Numbered from the stretch's first letter, positions 43,636 through 52,629 are shown. The stretch: 64,000 nt of DNA from JADKAV01 sp037045455 (GCA_037045455.1 JBAOIN010000003.1:310001-374000), one strand, 5' to 3'. Made by a program: numbers and translations. The notes: generated by a model from the letters alone, not told the origin.

Positions 43636-44850
43636 TCAGCTCGTCAGTTCCAGGGCCAACTGCTCCAGGAACAGCCCGATGTCGGTGACCACGCCCTGCG
43701 CCTGTGCGCTGCCCCGGTCGGACAACTTGGTCACGGTCGAGGGGTTGATGTCCACGCACACCAGCGGGATCGACGCGGGCAGGATGTTGCCGGTCGCGAT
43801 CGCGTGCAGCATGGTGGCGACCATGATCGAGAAGCCGACGTCCTTGAGCTCGGCGCGCATCGCCCGCTGACCCTCAATGACGTCGCTGTAGACGTCGGGA
43901 AGGGGGCCGTCGTCACGCACCGAGCCCACAAGCACGAACGGCTTGTCGTTCTTCACCAGCGTGTACATCAGCCCGCCCGTGATGGCGCCCGCTTCGACCG
44001 CACCGGCAATGCTGCCGTGGCTGCGCACGCGGTTGATCGCCCGGATGTGGTTCTCGTGGCCGTGGTCGACGCCGGACCCTTTGCTCAGATCGACGCCCAG
44101 GCTCGTCCCGTACATGTTCGACTCGATGTCGTGCACTGCCAGCGCATTGCCGGCGAACAACACATCCACGTACCCAGCCTCGACCAGCTTCGACAACGCA
44201 GGCGCACCACCCGTGTGCACGATGGCCGGGCCGCCGACCCACAAGATTCGTTTGCCCGCTTCTTTGCACTCGCGCATCTGGTCGGCGATCTGCCTGACCT
44301 GCAATGCCTGTGGCTTCTCGCTGGAGACCACGGAGTTCATGAACTCGAAGATCGTCTCGGAGGAGGGCTTCGGCGGGGGCGGGACCACGACCTTGACGCC
44401 GAGGAAGCCGATGGCCACGGGCTCGCCCGCGGCCACATCCGACATGGGGACGGTGGTGATGCCGCCGTCGCGCAAGACCAGCCCGCAGTCCATCTCGGGG
44501 TTCTGCACTGGGATCCAGTCGCCGTCCACCCGCACGTAGGTCTCGAAGTTCGTGCTCGAGTGGAAGCCCTCAGGGAACACCCCGGCCATGGGCGCCGGCT
44601 GGAACTCCGCGTCGCTGGTCTCGACCGGGTTGACGCCGAAGTTTTGCAGCCGCACGAGCAGGTCGTTGAGCGCGACTGGGTCCTCGTGCGTGATCGTGAT
44701 GCGTGCTCGCGATTCGTCGTTCTTGGTCTTGCCGAAGACCAGATCATCGATCTCGTAGTCCGCGCCGATCTCGAGGATGTTGTCCAGGACGCGGCTGAGC
44801 TGCCCGGAGTCGATCAAGTGGCCCTGCAGCTGCACGACTTCGCTCATCAT
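43636..44850 (-). CDS. LOR/SDH-family (TIGR00300) enzyme, putative ornithine cyclodeaminase
   Basis: 404 residues. The N-terminal ~130 residues match the LOR/SDH conserved region (VVQLQGHLIDSGQLSRVLDN, GADYEIDDLVFGKTKNDESR). The rest is a nucleotide-binding fold with GKRILWVGGPAIVHTGGAPA, DVLFAGNALAVHDIESNMYG, NHIRAINRVRSHGSIAGAVE and DVGFSIMVATMLHAIATGNI. This family includes the archaeal ornithine cyclodeaminase and the C-terminal part of cyanobacterial ArgZ/AgrE (recalled), so ornithine to proline conversion is a reasonable guess. No arginine dihydrolase domain is attached here. Confidence 0.7.
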   Translation of the reverse strand: MMSEVVQLQGHLIDSGQLSRVLDNILEIGADYEIDDLVFGKTKNDESRARITITHEDPVALNDLLVRLQNFGVNPVETSDAEFQPAPMAGVFPEGFHSSTNFETYVRVDGDWIPVQNPEMDCGLVLRDGGITTVPMSDVAAGEPVAIGFLGVKVVVPPPPKPSSETIFEFMNSVVSSEKPQALQVRQIADQMRECKEAGKRILWVGGPAIVHTGGAPALSKLVEAGYVDVLFAGNALAVHDIESNMYGTSLGVDLSKGSGVDHGHENHIRAINRVRSHGSIAGAVEAGAITGGLMYTLVKNDKPFVLVGSVRDDGPLPDVYSDVIEGQRAMRAELKDVGFSIMVATMLHAIATGNILPASIPLVCVDINPSTVTKLSDRGSAQAQGVVTDIGLFLEQLALELTS

Positions 44851-44880
44851 GAGCGCATCCTGTCACGCACCCGCCCGGCA

Positions 44881-45252
44881 TTACACGACTGAACCGTCGT
44901 CCCAGCCGTCCTCGGGTTCGTTGGGATGGCGCAATACCAGTGTCAGAAAGCCGGCGACGAAGGCGACCACGCCCAGGGACACCAGGCCTGGCCCGACGAT
45001 GCCCGGTAGCAAGACCCCGGCGAACAGCAACAGCGGCCCCCCGATCGTCCCGACCCAGGCGAACCGGGAGACCACGTCCAGGCGGGGTAGCGGGGGAGGC
45101 TCCGGCGGCTCGAACGTCTCCTCGGGCAGGTCCAGGAACTCCGGTGCGGGTTCCAAGGCCTCCGCCGGGGGCATCGAGTCTCCGAGGTCCGCGACGATCT
45201 GCTCCCACGCGTTCTCGTCGTAGGGCACCGGGTCGTCGGGTGACTTGCTCAT
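44881..45252 (-). CDS. Small membrane protein of unknown function
   Basis: 123 residues. An acidic, Pro-rich cytoplasmic N-terminal half (YDENAWEQIVADLGDSMPPA) precedes two membrane helices (FAWVGTIGGPLLLFAGVLLP and GPGLVSLGVVAFVAGFLTLV) and an acidic tail. The DENAWEQIVADL start is common to short actinobacterial membrane proteins encoded next to this type of esterase. ATGA overlap with the upstream esterase shows co-translation. Confidence 0.65.
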   Translation of the reverse strand: MSKSPDDPVPYDENAWEQIVADLGDSMPPAEALEPAPEFLDLPEETFEPPEPPPLPRLDVVSRFAWVGTIGGPLLLFAGVLLPGIVGPGLVSLGVVAFVAGFLTLVLRHPNEPEDGWDDGSVV

Positions 45253-45993
45253 CGCCCACTCACCCTACGCGCGAAATCCAGGCTCGCAGCGAACACGGTG
45301 TCAGCATCGTTGTCCAGCGTGGCCACGTGGAACGAGTCCTCCAGCATGATTTCCTCGACATCGGTACTGCCCACGTTGGCCAGCAGCCAGGTCACATTTG
45401 ACGGCTCGGCGACGTGATCGTCGGCGCTGCGGATGACGAGCAGGGGGGCGGTCATGCGGTCGATCTCGCTGCGCGTGGCCGCCCACAGCCGGGTGAGCGA
45501 ATGGGCCGCGCGCAAGGGAATGCGGTCGTAGGCGCCTTCCGTGATCCCGGGCCTCTTGATGTCGTCGTTGCGGTTCGGCCAGGAGCTCACGACTGCCCGC
45601 AGCGTCGTGAGGTAGGGCCACTCGCGACGCTCGGTCTGGATGATCGGATTGACACGCCACGACGCCGGCGACGTCATGCTCCTCGGCCAGTCGCAGCCCG
45701 AGCGTGGCACCGGCGGAAAGGCCCATCACAACCCATGACGAACTGCGGTGACGTAACCACGATGCGGCACGTTCCACTTCTGTGTACCAATCGATCCAGG
45801 TGGTCCGGTTGAGGTCCTGCCAGCGGGTGCCGTGCCCGGGCAGCCGCGGAGCGATCACCGTGTGACCGGCGTCGGCGAGGTACTGCGCCCACGGACGCAC
45901 CGAGACCGGGGAGCCGGTGAAACCGTGGATGACCAGAATGCCGAGGTCGTCGCCCTGCTGGGCGAACGGCTGCGCACCCTCGATCAACGGCAT
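45249..45993 (-). CDS. Carboxylesterase (Est30/monoglyceride lipase-like alpha/beta hydrolase), one frameshift
   Basis: About 247 residues. Oxyanion region ILVIHGFTGSPVSVRPWAQY, nucleophile elbow VVMGLSAGATLGLRLAEEHD, acid in LLVIRSADDHVAEP and catalytic His in MLEDSFHVATLDND. The frame breaks at about 45650-45670 (VAGVV followed by VNPIIQTERREW in another frame); one base too many explains it (length 3n+1). Start ATG 45993 has AGGAG 6 bases upstream. It probably hydrolyses medium-chain esters or monoacylglycerols; it resembles Rv2184c-region lipid genes only by location. Confidence 0.82.
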
Positions 45994-46157
45994 GATGACT
46001 CCTGGTCCGGGTGTTCCGATAGTCTCACTGGGTTGTCCCGGATCGGGTCCGCGGGAGCGGCCGAGGGTGCAGAATGGTCTCCACGGATCATTGCCCATGG
46101 GGCCGCCGCGACCATAGGGTCGAGGGTGAAGGATTCGATTACCGGGAGGCCGCCGCA

Positions 46158-46878
46158 GTGTTGTACTGGTTCTTCAAGTACATCCTGATCGGGCCCTGGC
46201 TGCGCCTTCTGTTCCGCCCGCAGGTCGAAGGCCTGGAGAACATTCCCAAGGACGGTCCGGTCATCCTGGCCAGCAACCACTTGAGTTTTTCGGACTCGTT
46301 CTTTTTGCCCCTGATGGTGCCTCGGCACATCACATTCCTAGCCAAGGCCGAGTACTTCAACGGCACCGGTCTCAAGGGCTGGTTCAATCGCTGGTTCTTC
46401 TCCGGCGTCGGCCAGGTGCCGATCGACCGGTCCGGGGGGTTCGGCCTCCGACGACGCCCTGCACACCGCGCTTCGCATCCTCGGCCAGGACAAAGTGCTC
46501 GGAATCTATCCCGAAGGCACCCGTTCGCCGGATGGCCGCTTGTACCGCGGCAAGACCGGGGTTGCGCGGGTGGCACTGGAGGCCAACGTGCCCGTGATCC
46601 CGGTGGCCATGATCGGCACCCGCGAGATCCAGCGCCCGGGCAAGGTCCTGCCCAGCATCAGGCGGGTGGGGATCAAGATCGGCGCTCCGTTGGACTTCTC
46701 GCGCTACGAGGGCATGCAGAACGACCGGTTCGTCCTGCGCTCGATGACCGACGAGATCATGTACGAGCTCATGGAGCTGTCCGGCCAGGAGTACGTCGAC
46801 CTCTACGCATCGCGGGCCAAGGAGGTCATCGCGGACGGGGAGTCGGTGCAGGAAGCGGCGGCAGCGCAGGCGTCGTAG
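46158..46878 (+). CDS. plsC: 1-acyl-sn-glycerol-3-phosphate acyltransferase, one frameshift
   Basis: About 239 residues. Acyltransferase motif I is ILASNHLSFSDSFFLP (NHxxxxD), motif III is LGIYPEGTRSPDGRLYRGKT and motif IV VIPVAMIGTREIQ. The frame breaks at a run of six G (46434-46439): with five, GQVPIDRSGG continues SASDDALHTALRILGQDKV. Length is 3n+1. It acylates lysophosphatidic acid to phosphatidic acid in phospholipid synthesis. GTG start 46158 has GGGAGG upstream. It precedes aroG by 31 bases. Confidence 0.9.
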
Positions 46879-46909
46879 TCCCAGCAGACCGCTGAGTTAC
46901 TCTGAAACG

Positions 46910-48263
46910 GTGTCGGATCTGCCCTCCCACAATCTGATCGATTGGCCGGAACTGCCTGCTGCGCAGCAACCGGTGTGGCCCGACGCTGCCCGGTTGGCGA
47001 AGGTGCAGCGCTGAGCTTGCCGTCGTGCCGCCGCTGGTGTTCGCGGGGGAGTGCGACCAGCTGACCGAGAACCTCGGGCAGGCTGCCCGCGGCGAGGCTT
47101 TCGTGCTGATGGGCGGGGATTGTGCGGAGACGTTCGCGGCCAACACCGCCGACTCGATCCGGGCCCGGCTAAAGACGCTGCTGCAGATGGCGGTCGTGCT
47201 GCACGTACGGCGCGCGGCATGCCGGTGGTCAAGATCGGGCGGATGGCCGGGCAGTACTTCAAGCCCCGCTCGAAGCCCACCGAGACCCGCGGCGGCGCCG
47301 ACGCTGACGTCGTACTTCGGCGACGGGCTCAACGCGCTGGCGTTCGACTCCGGAGGCGCGCGACATCGATCCGCAGCGGCTGCTCGGGGCGTACCACGCG
47401 TCGAGTGCGGCGCTGAACCTCGTGCGGGCCTTCACCCAGGGCGGCTACGCGGACCTGCACCAAGTGCATGCGTGGAACCAGGACTTCGTGCGCGACGTCC
47501 GAGGCGGGCAGCGCTACGAGCGGCTGGCGCGCGAGATCGACAATGCGCTGGCGTTCATGAAGGCGTGCGGGGCCGACCCCGAGGAGTTCCGGCGGGTCGA
47601 CTTCTTCGCCAGCCACGAGGCGCTGGTGCTGGACTACGAGCGGCCGCTGGTGCGTATCGACTCGCGTACCGGGCTGCCCTACTCGGTGTCCGGGCACTTC
47701 CTGTGGGTGGGCGAGCGGACCCGCGACCTCGGCGGCGCGCACGTGCAGTACGCGTCGCTGATCCGCAACCCGGTCGGGCGTCAAGATCGGCCCCACCGCC
47801 GTCGCCGGAAGACGTGGTGGCGCTGGCTGAGCGGCTCGACCCCGACCGGGTGCCAGGCCGCTTGACGCTGATCAGCCGCATGGGTGCCGGGCGGGTGACG
47901 CGAGGTGCTGCCGGCGATCGTCGAGAAGGTCGAGGCCAACGGCCACCCGGTGGTCTGGGTGTGCGACCCGATGCACGGCAACACCCGCGAGACGGCCGGC
48001 AGGTGTGAAGACCCGGCAGTTCGAGGACGTCGCCGCAGAGGTGCACGGGTTCTTCGAGGTGCACCACGAAGCTGGGCACGTTCCCCGGCGGCTTGCACAT
48101 CGAACTCACCGGCGACGACGTCACCGAGTGCCTGGGGGGCGTGGGTGGGCCGCAGGAGCAGGATCTGCCCTACCGCTACGAGACGGCCTGCGACCCGCGG
48201 TTGAACCGGGTGCAGAGCCTGGAGCTGGCGTTCGAGGTGGCGCAGCGGCTCGCTGATCGCTAA
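46910..48263 (+). CDS. aroG: Class II DAHP synthase, broken by about eight to ten frameshifts
   Basis: Covers the full ~450-residue 3-deoxy-D-arabino-heptulosonate-7-phosphate synthase (first shikimate step), but in many frame pieces: VSDLPSHNLIDWPELPAAQQ; PPLVFAGECDQLTENLGQAA and FVLMGGDCAETF; GMPVVKIGRMAGQYFKPRS; LTSYFGDGLNALAF; DLHQVHAWNQDFV, SHEALVLDYE, SGHFLWVGERTRDLGGAHVQ; SPEDVVALAERLDPDRVPGR; NGHPVVWVCDPMHGNTRETA; KTRQFEDVAAEVHGFFEVHH; GGLHIELTGDDVTECLGG; ending QRLADR and TAA at 48263. Every conserved block, including Mn and substrate residues, is present in order and full length. I read this as a poorly assembled stretch of a functional gene; a true pseudogene would be surprising but cannot be excluded. 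Confidence 0.85.
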
Positions 48264-48505
48264 CTGCGACCCTTTTGTGGATTCGCGCCATGTTCGACGT
48301 GGCGCAATTGACGCAAAGCGTCACTCCCTGAGGTGGTGGCCAGCGTGACCGTGGTCCAGCGAGATCACTCGGTTGGTTTCGAGGTGGCGAAGCGGCCGAC
48401 CGCTAACAGCGACCCTTTGGTGGATTTGCGCCAAGTCCGACGTGGCGCAATTGACGCAAAGCGTCGCCGACTCAGGTGATCGTCAGCGTCACCGTGGTCC
48501 CGCGC
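48231..48505. repeat. Tandem duplication of the aroG-pknL junction, ~145-bp unit
   Basis: Copy 1 (from 48231) and copy 2 (from 48378) both begin TTCGAGGTGGCG followed by a CAGCGG or AAGCGG and a CGCTAAC, the last codons of aroG. Both then hold a spacer with GACGTGGCGCAATTGACGCA at 48296 and 48439. Then come GGTGGTGGCCAGCGTGACCG (48331) and GGTGATCGTCAGCGTCACCG (48476); the second is the real end of the kinase gene. Copy 1 therefore contains a decayed piece of the kinase 3' end, and copy 2 a decayed end of aroG. Confidence 0.8.
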
Positions 48506-50424
48506 ACCGCCTGCGTCCCACCATCAGGGTCCTGCGAGATGACGCGATTGGCCAGCGTGACGCCGAACTGCTCGTGCGTCTCGACCTTGAACCCGGCCTG
48601 CTCGAGCGTGGCCTTGGCCGACTCGGTGTCCATGCCGACCACGCCGGGCACCGAAATGTACTCCGAGCCCTTCGAGACCACCAGCCGCACCGTGTCGCCT
48701 CGATAAGCGGTGGTTCCGCCGCTCGGATTGCTGCTGATGACCCGGCCCAAGGCGACGCTGTCGTCGTACTGCTCCGTGGTCTTCACCCGGAACCCCGCCG
48801 CTGACAGGGCTGCCTGCGCCTGCTCGACAGTCTGGTTCGTGACGCTGGGGACGACCACCGGCTCCGGGCCCATCGACACGGTCAGCGACACCGCTGTTCC
48901 GCGTTTCAACGGCGTACCCACGGCAGGATCCGTGCGCATGATCTGGCCCTGCGGCCACTTGCGGCTGTAGTCCTGCAGGATCTGGCCGGTCTCGAGGTTG
49001 TTGTCCGAAAGCAACTGGCTGGCGTCATCCTGCGACATGCCCTTCACGTTGGGCACCCGGTACCGCTCAGGCCCCTTCGAGAGCACGACCGAAACCGTGC
49101 CGTTGGCCGCCACTCGCTGACCGGCACCGGGGTCACTGCTGATGATCGTCCCGGCTTCCCGGCGCTCGGAGTACTGCTCGTCGGAGACCTGCATGGTCAG
49201 GCCCATCGACTCCAACTTGGCCAAAGCCTCGGAGCGGGTCAGGCCTGTGAGCTTGGGCGTGCTGACAGTGTCCATCGTGCCGAACTGCCAGCCGAAGTAC
49301 CCGACCACAGCCGCGAGCAGCAACAGCAGGACCAGCACGATCGGGCCTTTGCGACGCTTGCGTTTCACAGGCGGGGGTGGCGGAGGTGTCACGGACGGTG
49401 GGTCGATGACGGCCACTGCCGGACCCGCACTGACCTCCGGCTCGATGGGGTCGGCCACAGCCGTCGCGGCAGAAGCGTGCGAATCGATGACGAACGGGCT
49501 GTCGACGACCAGCGGTTCGGCAATGGCAGCGGTCGGCGCAACGACCACTGGCGCAGGAGTCGCCAATTGCCGAGGCGCGGCAGCCGTCGGATCGGCCGTG
49601 CGCCGCAAGGCAGCCACCGCGGTAAGCATCTCGTCGGCCGTCTGAAAGCGGTCGGCCGGGTTCTTGGCTGTGGCCTTGGCGCACAAGTCGTCGATCCGGG
49701 CATCCACGTCGACGAACGCACTCGGGTCGGGGACGCGCTGGGTCTGGTGCAGGGCCAGCACGTCGTCGGGGGAGTCGGCGCGGAACGGCACATGGCCGGT
49801 GAGCATCTCGAACAGCAGGATCCCGCTGCTGTAGAGGTCGCTGCGCGGATCGGGCGCGCGGTCGGAGAACTGCTCGGGCGCCAGATAGGCCGCAGTACCC
49901 AGCAGCATCGTGGCGCGGAAATCGCCGGCCTCGATCGCCCGCGCCAGGCCGAAGTCGGTCACTTTCACGTCGCCGGTGTCGGTGATGAGTACGTTCTCCG
50001 GCTTCATGTCCCCGTGGACGAAGCCCGCGGCGTGGGCAGCGCGCAGACCCTTCAGAACACCGGACAAGACGTCGAGGGCGCGGGCCACGGGCAACCGGCC
50101 ACCCCAGGTGACCTCTTGGCGCAGAGTGCGGCCCGGTACGTACTCCATGACGAGGTAGAACGCGTCGGCCGTGCGGCCCCGGTCGTAGACGGCCACCACA
50201 TGCGGATCGGACAGCCGGGCAGCCGCGCGGGCCTCGGTCACGAACCGTTCGGTGAAGCCCTCCTCGTGGACAAGGTTGTCGTTCATGATCTTGATCGCGA
50301 CGACCCGTTCGAGGCGGGAATCGAACCCCTCGTAGACCGTGCCCATGCCGCCCCCGGCCACGACCCGGTCCACGCGGTAGCGGCCGTCAAGGACCCGCCC
50401 GCACAGATCGGAGGTGGTACGCAC
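48472..50424 (-). CDS. Ser/Thr protein kinase with four PASTA domains (PknL/PknB type)
   Basis: 650 residues. Kinase domain: VAGGGMGTVYEGFDSRLERV (P-loop), VAIKIM (Lys), FVHGDMKPENVLIT (catalytic loop with HGD instead of HRD), VTDFGLARA, GTAAYLAPEQ. A Pro/Ala linker, a membrane helix (GPIVLVLLLLLAAVVGYFGW) after KRKRRK, and four extracellular PASTA repeats (LTGLTRSEALAKLESMGLTM; VPNVKGMSQDDASQLL; VPSVTNQTVEQAQAALSAAG; VPGVVGMDTESAKATLEQAG). PASTA domains sense muropeptides or lipid II. It lies beside aroG as PknL does beside aroG in mycobacteria. GTG 50424 is favoured by a TACACT hexamer 7 bases upstream. Confidence 0.92.
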   Translation of the reverse strand: MRTTSDLCGRVLDGRYRVDRVVAGGGMGTVYEGFDSRLERVVAIKIMNDNLVHEEGFTERFVTEARAAARLSDPHVVAVYDRGRTADAFYLVMEYVPGRTLRQEVTWGGRLPVARALDVLSGVLKGLRAAHAAGFVHGDMKPENVLITDTGDVKVTDFGLARAIEAGDFRATMLLGTAAYLAPEQFSDRAPDPRSDLYSSGILLFEMLTGHVPFRADSPDDVLALHQTQRVPDPSAFVDVDARIDDLCAKATAKNPADRFQTADEMLTAVAALRRTADPTAAAPRQLATPAPVVVAPTAAIAEPLVVDSPFVIDSHASAATAVADPIEPEVSAGPAVAVIDPPSVTPPPPPPVKRKRRKGPIVLVLLLLLAAVVGYFGWQFGTMDTVSTPKLTGLTRSEALAKLESMGLTMQVSDEQYSERREAGTIISSDPGAGQRVAANGTVSVVLSKGPERYRVPNVKGMSQDDASQLLSDNNLETGQILQDYSRKWPQGQIMRTDPAVGTPLKRGTAVSLTVSMGPEPVVVPSVTNQTVEQAQAALSAAGFRVKTTEQYDDSVALGRVISSNPSGGTTAYRGDTVRLVVSKGSEYISVPGVVGMDTESAKATLEQAGFKVETHEQFGVTLANRVISQDPDGGTQAVRGTTVTLTIT

Positions 50425-50431
50425 GTCTTCG

Positions 50432-50437
50432 AGTGTA
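50432..50437 (-). promoter_or_regulatory. Probable -10 hexamer of the PASTA kinase gene (TACACT)
   Basis: TACACT ends 7 bases before GTG 50424 on the minus strand, the spacing of a leaderless transcript. Confidence 0.5.
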
Positions 50438-50480
50438 CGTACCGGTGTCGCCTCGCCCAATGACCGGACATCATGGGGTC

Positions 50481-50942
50481 ATGGCCTCCCAACGTGAGCA
50501 GATCGCCATGTCATCCGACGAGATCAGCGACTTCCTGGAGCAGGGCGGGACGGTCCAAGTGGCGTTGTACGGTCCTGACGGCTACCCCGACATCACTCCC
50601 ATGTGGTACGTCATCGACGGCGACATGCTGTGGATGCGGACCTATGGCAAGAGCCAGAAGGTGATCAATGCCCGTCGTGACCCGCGCTGCTGCGTGCTCA
50701 TCGAGACCGGTGACAAGTACCTGGAATTGCGAGGCGTGCAGGTCACCGGAGATCTGCAGGTCAGCGACGACGTGGACCGGATCTGCTGGGTGGCGGCGCG
50801 ATTGATGGTGAAGTACGAGGGCGTCGACGCCGGGCACATCCCCGCGCTGGAGGCGGCCTACGCCGAGCGCGCGCCCAAGCAGGTGGCGTTGGGGTTGTCC
50901 TTGGAACGAATCGTGTCCTGGGACCATCGGAAACTCGCGTGA
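50481..50942 (+). CDS. PPOX-class F420/flavin-dependent oxidoreductase-like protein
   Basis: 153 residues of the pyridoxamine 5'-phosphate oxidase-like split barrel: MASQREQIAMSSDEISDFLE, VQVALYGPDGYPDITPMWYV, MLWMRTYGKSQKVINARRDP, CCVLIETGDKYLELRGVQVT. These blocks resemble actinobacterial F420-dependent PPOX proteins. Substrate unknown. ATG 50481 has CATCAT 6 bases upstream. Its stop overlaps the lycopene cyclase start, so it is translationally coupled to carotenoid genes, and might act in carotenoid reduction, though this is only inferred from position. Confidence 0.75.
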   Translation: MASQREQIAMSSDEISDFLEQGGTVQVALYGPDGYPDITPMWYVIDGDMLWMRTYGKSQKVINARRDPRCCVLIETGDKYLELRGVQVTGDLQVSDDVDRICWVAARLMVKYEGVDAGHIPALEAAYAERAPKQVALGLSLERIVSWDHRKLA

Positions 50943-51250
50943 TCTATCTGGCGGTGCTGGCCGGCATCTTCCTGGCCAGTGCGTGGCTGGAGCTGGTGGT
51001 CAAGACCCGAGTGTTCCGCCGCTGGCGGCGACTCCTGCTCGCGTTGGCCGTGACGATTCCGCCGTTGATGCTGTGGGACTGGTACGCCATCAGCCGAAGG
51101 CACTGGCACTTCCACATGATGACCGGGGCGCAGATCGGGATCGTGCCGGTGGAGGAGTTGCTGTTCTTCATCGTCGTGCCGATCGCCGGGATTCTCAGCC
51201 TGGAGGCGGTGCGAGCGGTCAAGCAGTGGCCGGCGGGGGACGAGGCGTGA
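50939..51250 (+). CDS. crtYc: Lycopene cyclase subunit, CrtYc type
   Basis: 103-residue membrane protein with three helices (VIYLAVLAGIFLASAWLELV, LLLALAVTIPPLMLWDWYAI, LLFFIVVPIAGILSLEAV). It carries the conserved PxEE motif IVPVEELLFF and the DWYAI stretch of heterodimeric actinobacterial lycopene cyclases. With CrtYd it cyclises lycopene end groups. GTG start overlaps the PPOX stop by 4 bases, and its stop overlaps crtYd. Confidence 0.88.
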   Translation: MIYLAVLAGIFLASAWLELVVKTRVFRRWRRLLLALAVTIPPLMLWDWYAISRRHWHFHMMTGAQIGIVPVEELLFFIVVPIAGILSLEAVRAVKQWPAGDEA

Positions 51251-51624
51251 CCTACACGCAGATCGCTTTTGTCGCGGCGGTTGCCGCGGTGGCACTGGAT
51301 CTGTTGCTGCGCACACGGCTCGTGACGCGCAAGGTGTTCTGGGTGTCGTACGCGATCATCCTGTTCTTCCAACTGCTGTCCAACGGGGTACTGACTGGCA
51401 GCGGGACCGTGCATTACGACGGGGCTGTCATCTTCGGCGACTCCAGCCCAGAAGGGGTGCGGCCGCCGTTCCTGGGGCAGGGCCGGATCGCCTACGCGCC
51501 GGTCGAAGACCTGCTGTTCGGTTTCGCCATGATCCTGTGGTCGCAGGTGTTCTGGATTTACTTCGGGCGTCGAGGAGTGCAGCGGAAGCCGCGGTCGGGA
51601 CCGCCGATCTGGGAACGGCGCTAG
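51247..51624 (+). CDS. crtYd: Lycopene cyclase subunit, CrtYd type
   Basis: 125 residues: VTYTQIAFVAAVAAVALDLL, LVTRKVFWVSYAIILFFQLL, NGVLTG, and the PxED motif IAYAPVEDLLFGFAMILWSQ, all characteristic of the second subunit. GTG start at 51247 overlaps the crtYc stop (GTGA). The ring type (beta or epsilon) cannot be read from the sequence. Confidence 0.88.
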   Translation: MTYTQIAFVAAVAAVALDLLLRTRLVTRKVFWVSYAIILFFQLLSNGVLTGSGTVHYDGAVIFGDSSPEGVRPPFLGQGRIAYAPVEDLLFGFAMILWSQVFWIYFGRRGVQRKPRSGPPIWERR

Positions 51625-51665
51625 ACGAAATCACCCACGCTGCTGTCTGGCGCGGGGACTTTGCT

Positions 51666-52574
51666 CTAACGCCGGGCGCGCACGGCCCGGATCGCCGCAG
51701 GACCCGCCACCGCCAGTCGCCGTCGCACCGGGACCCGGGCGCGTTTGGTGAAGACGTCATAGTCGTTGGCCTCGACCTCGTCGACGATGCCGCAGTAGAG
51801 CTCACTGGCCGCCGCAATGCAGGGCTGGGACGCCGGCGCCAGCATCGCGATTCCCGGGTTCGCGGTGGCTTGCAACATCCGCACCCGGCCGATCTGCGCG
51901 GCCAGCGCCTCCCGCCAGTTGTCGTTGACCCGCCGATCCCGAACGTCGGCGGCCGTCACACCGTACTCGGCGAGTTCGGCCAGTGGCAGGTAGATGCGCC
52001 CGCGCTGCAAATCCTCTCCCACGTCCCGGATGAAATTGGCCAGCTGGAAGGCAATCCCCAGGTCCCGGGCATGGTCGTAGGCGCGCTTGCTGCGGGGTTC
52101 GAGGATCGGCACCATCTGCAGGCCGATGACCGCCGCCGAGCCGTACACGTACTCGAGCAGATCCTCGTAGGTCTGGTACTCCGTCACCGTGAGATCCATG
52201 GCCATGGAATGGAAGAACGCGGCGAAATGGTCGCCCGGGATCGACCACCGTACGGCAGTGTCGACCGCCGCCGCTCCCACCGGGTCGTCGCTTTCGCCGC
52301 GGGTCAGGTCTGCCATGAACCCATCGGCCCAATGCCGCAGGGCATCTGCCCGCTGCTGCGGGGTGAAGGCCGGGTCGATCCGGTCCACGATCTCGTCGGC
52401 GTAGCGGGCCAAGCCGTACAGAGCATGAACGTACGGCCGCTTGCCGATCGGCAGCAGGCGAGTGGCTAGGAAATAGGTCTTGCCGTGCTCGGCGTTCAGT
52501 TGCCGACAGCGCAGATACGAGGCCTGCAGGCGGGGTTCGGTGATCCCGGCGGCGCGCAGCTCACGGGTCGACAT
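51666..52574 (-). CDS. crtB: Phytoene synthase
   Basis: 302 residues. Condenses two geranylgeranyl diphosphates to phytoene. First Asp-rich motif YGLARYADEIVDRI and second LANFIRDVGEDLQRGRIYLP, with YFLATRLLPIGKRPYVHALY upstream. ATG 52574 (MSTRELRAAGITEPRLQASY). It is convergent with crtYd (41-base gap) and divergent from the mannosyltransferase gene (55 bases). Confidence 0.93.
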   Translation of the reverse strand: MSTRELRAAGITEPRLQASYLRCRQLNAEHGKTYFLATRLLPIGKRPYVHALYGLARYADEIVDRIDPAFTPQQRADALRHWADGFMADLTRGESDDPVGAAAVDTAVRWSIPGDHFAAFFHSMAMDLTVTEYQTYEDLLEYVYGSAAVIGLQMVPILEPRSKRAYDHARDLGIAFQLANFIRDVGEDLQRGRIYLPLAELAEYGVTAADVRDRRVNDNWREALAAQIGRVRMLQATANPGIAMLAPASQPCIAAASELYCGIVDEVEANDYDVFTKRARVPVRRRLAVAGPAAIRAVRARR

Positions 52575-52629
52575 AGTGGCTATTGTCACCCCTGCGCTGC
52601 TGCAGTGCTGGGTCGCCCGCCATGCCACC

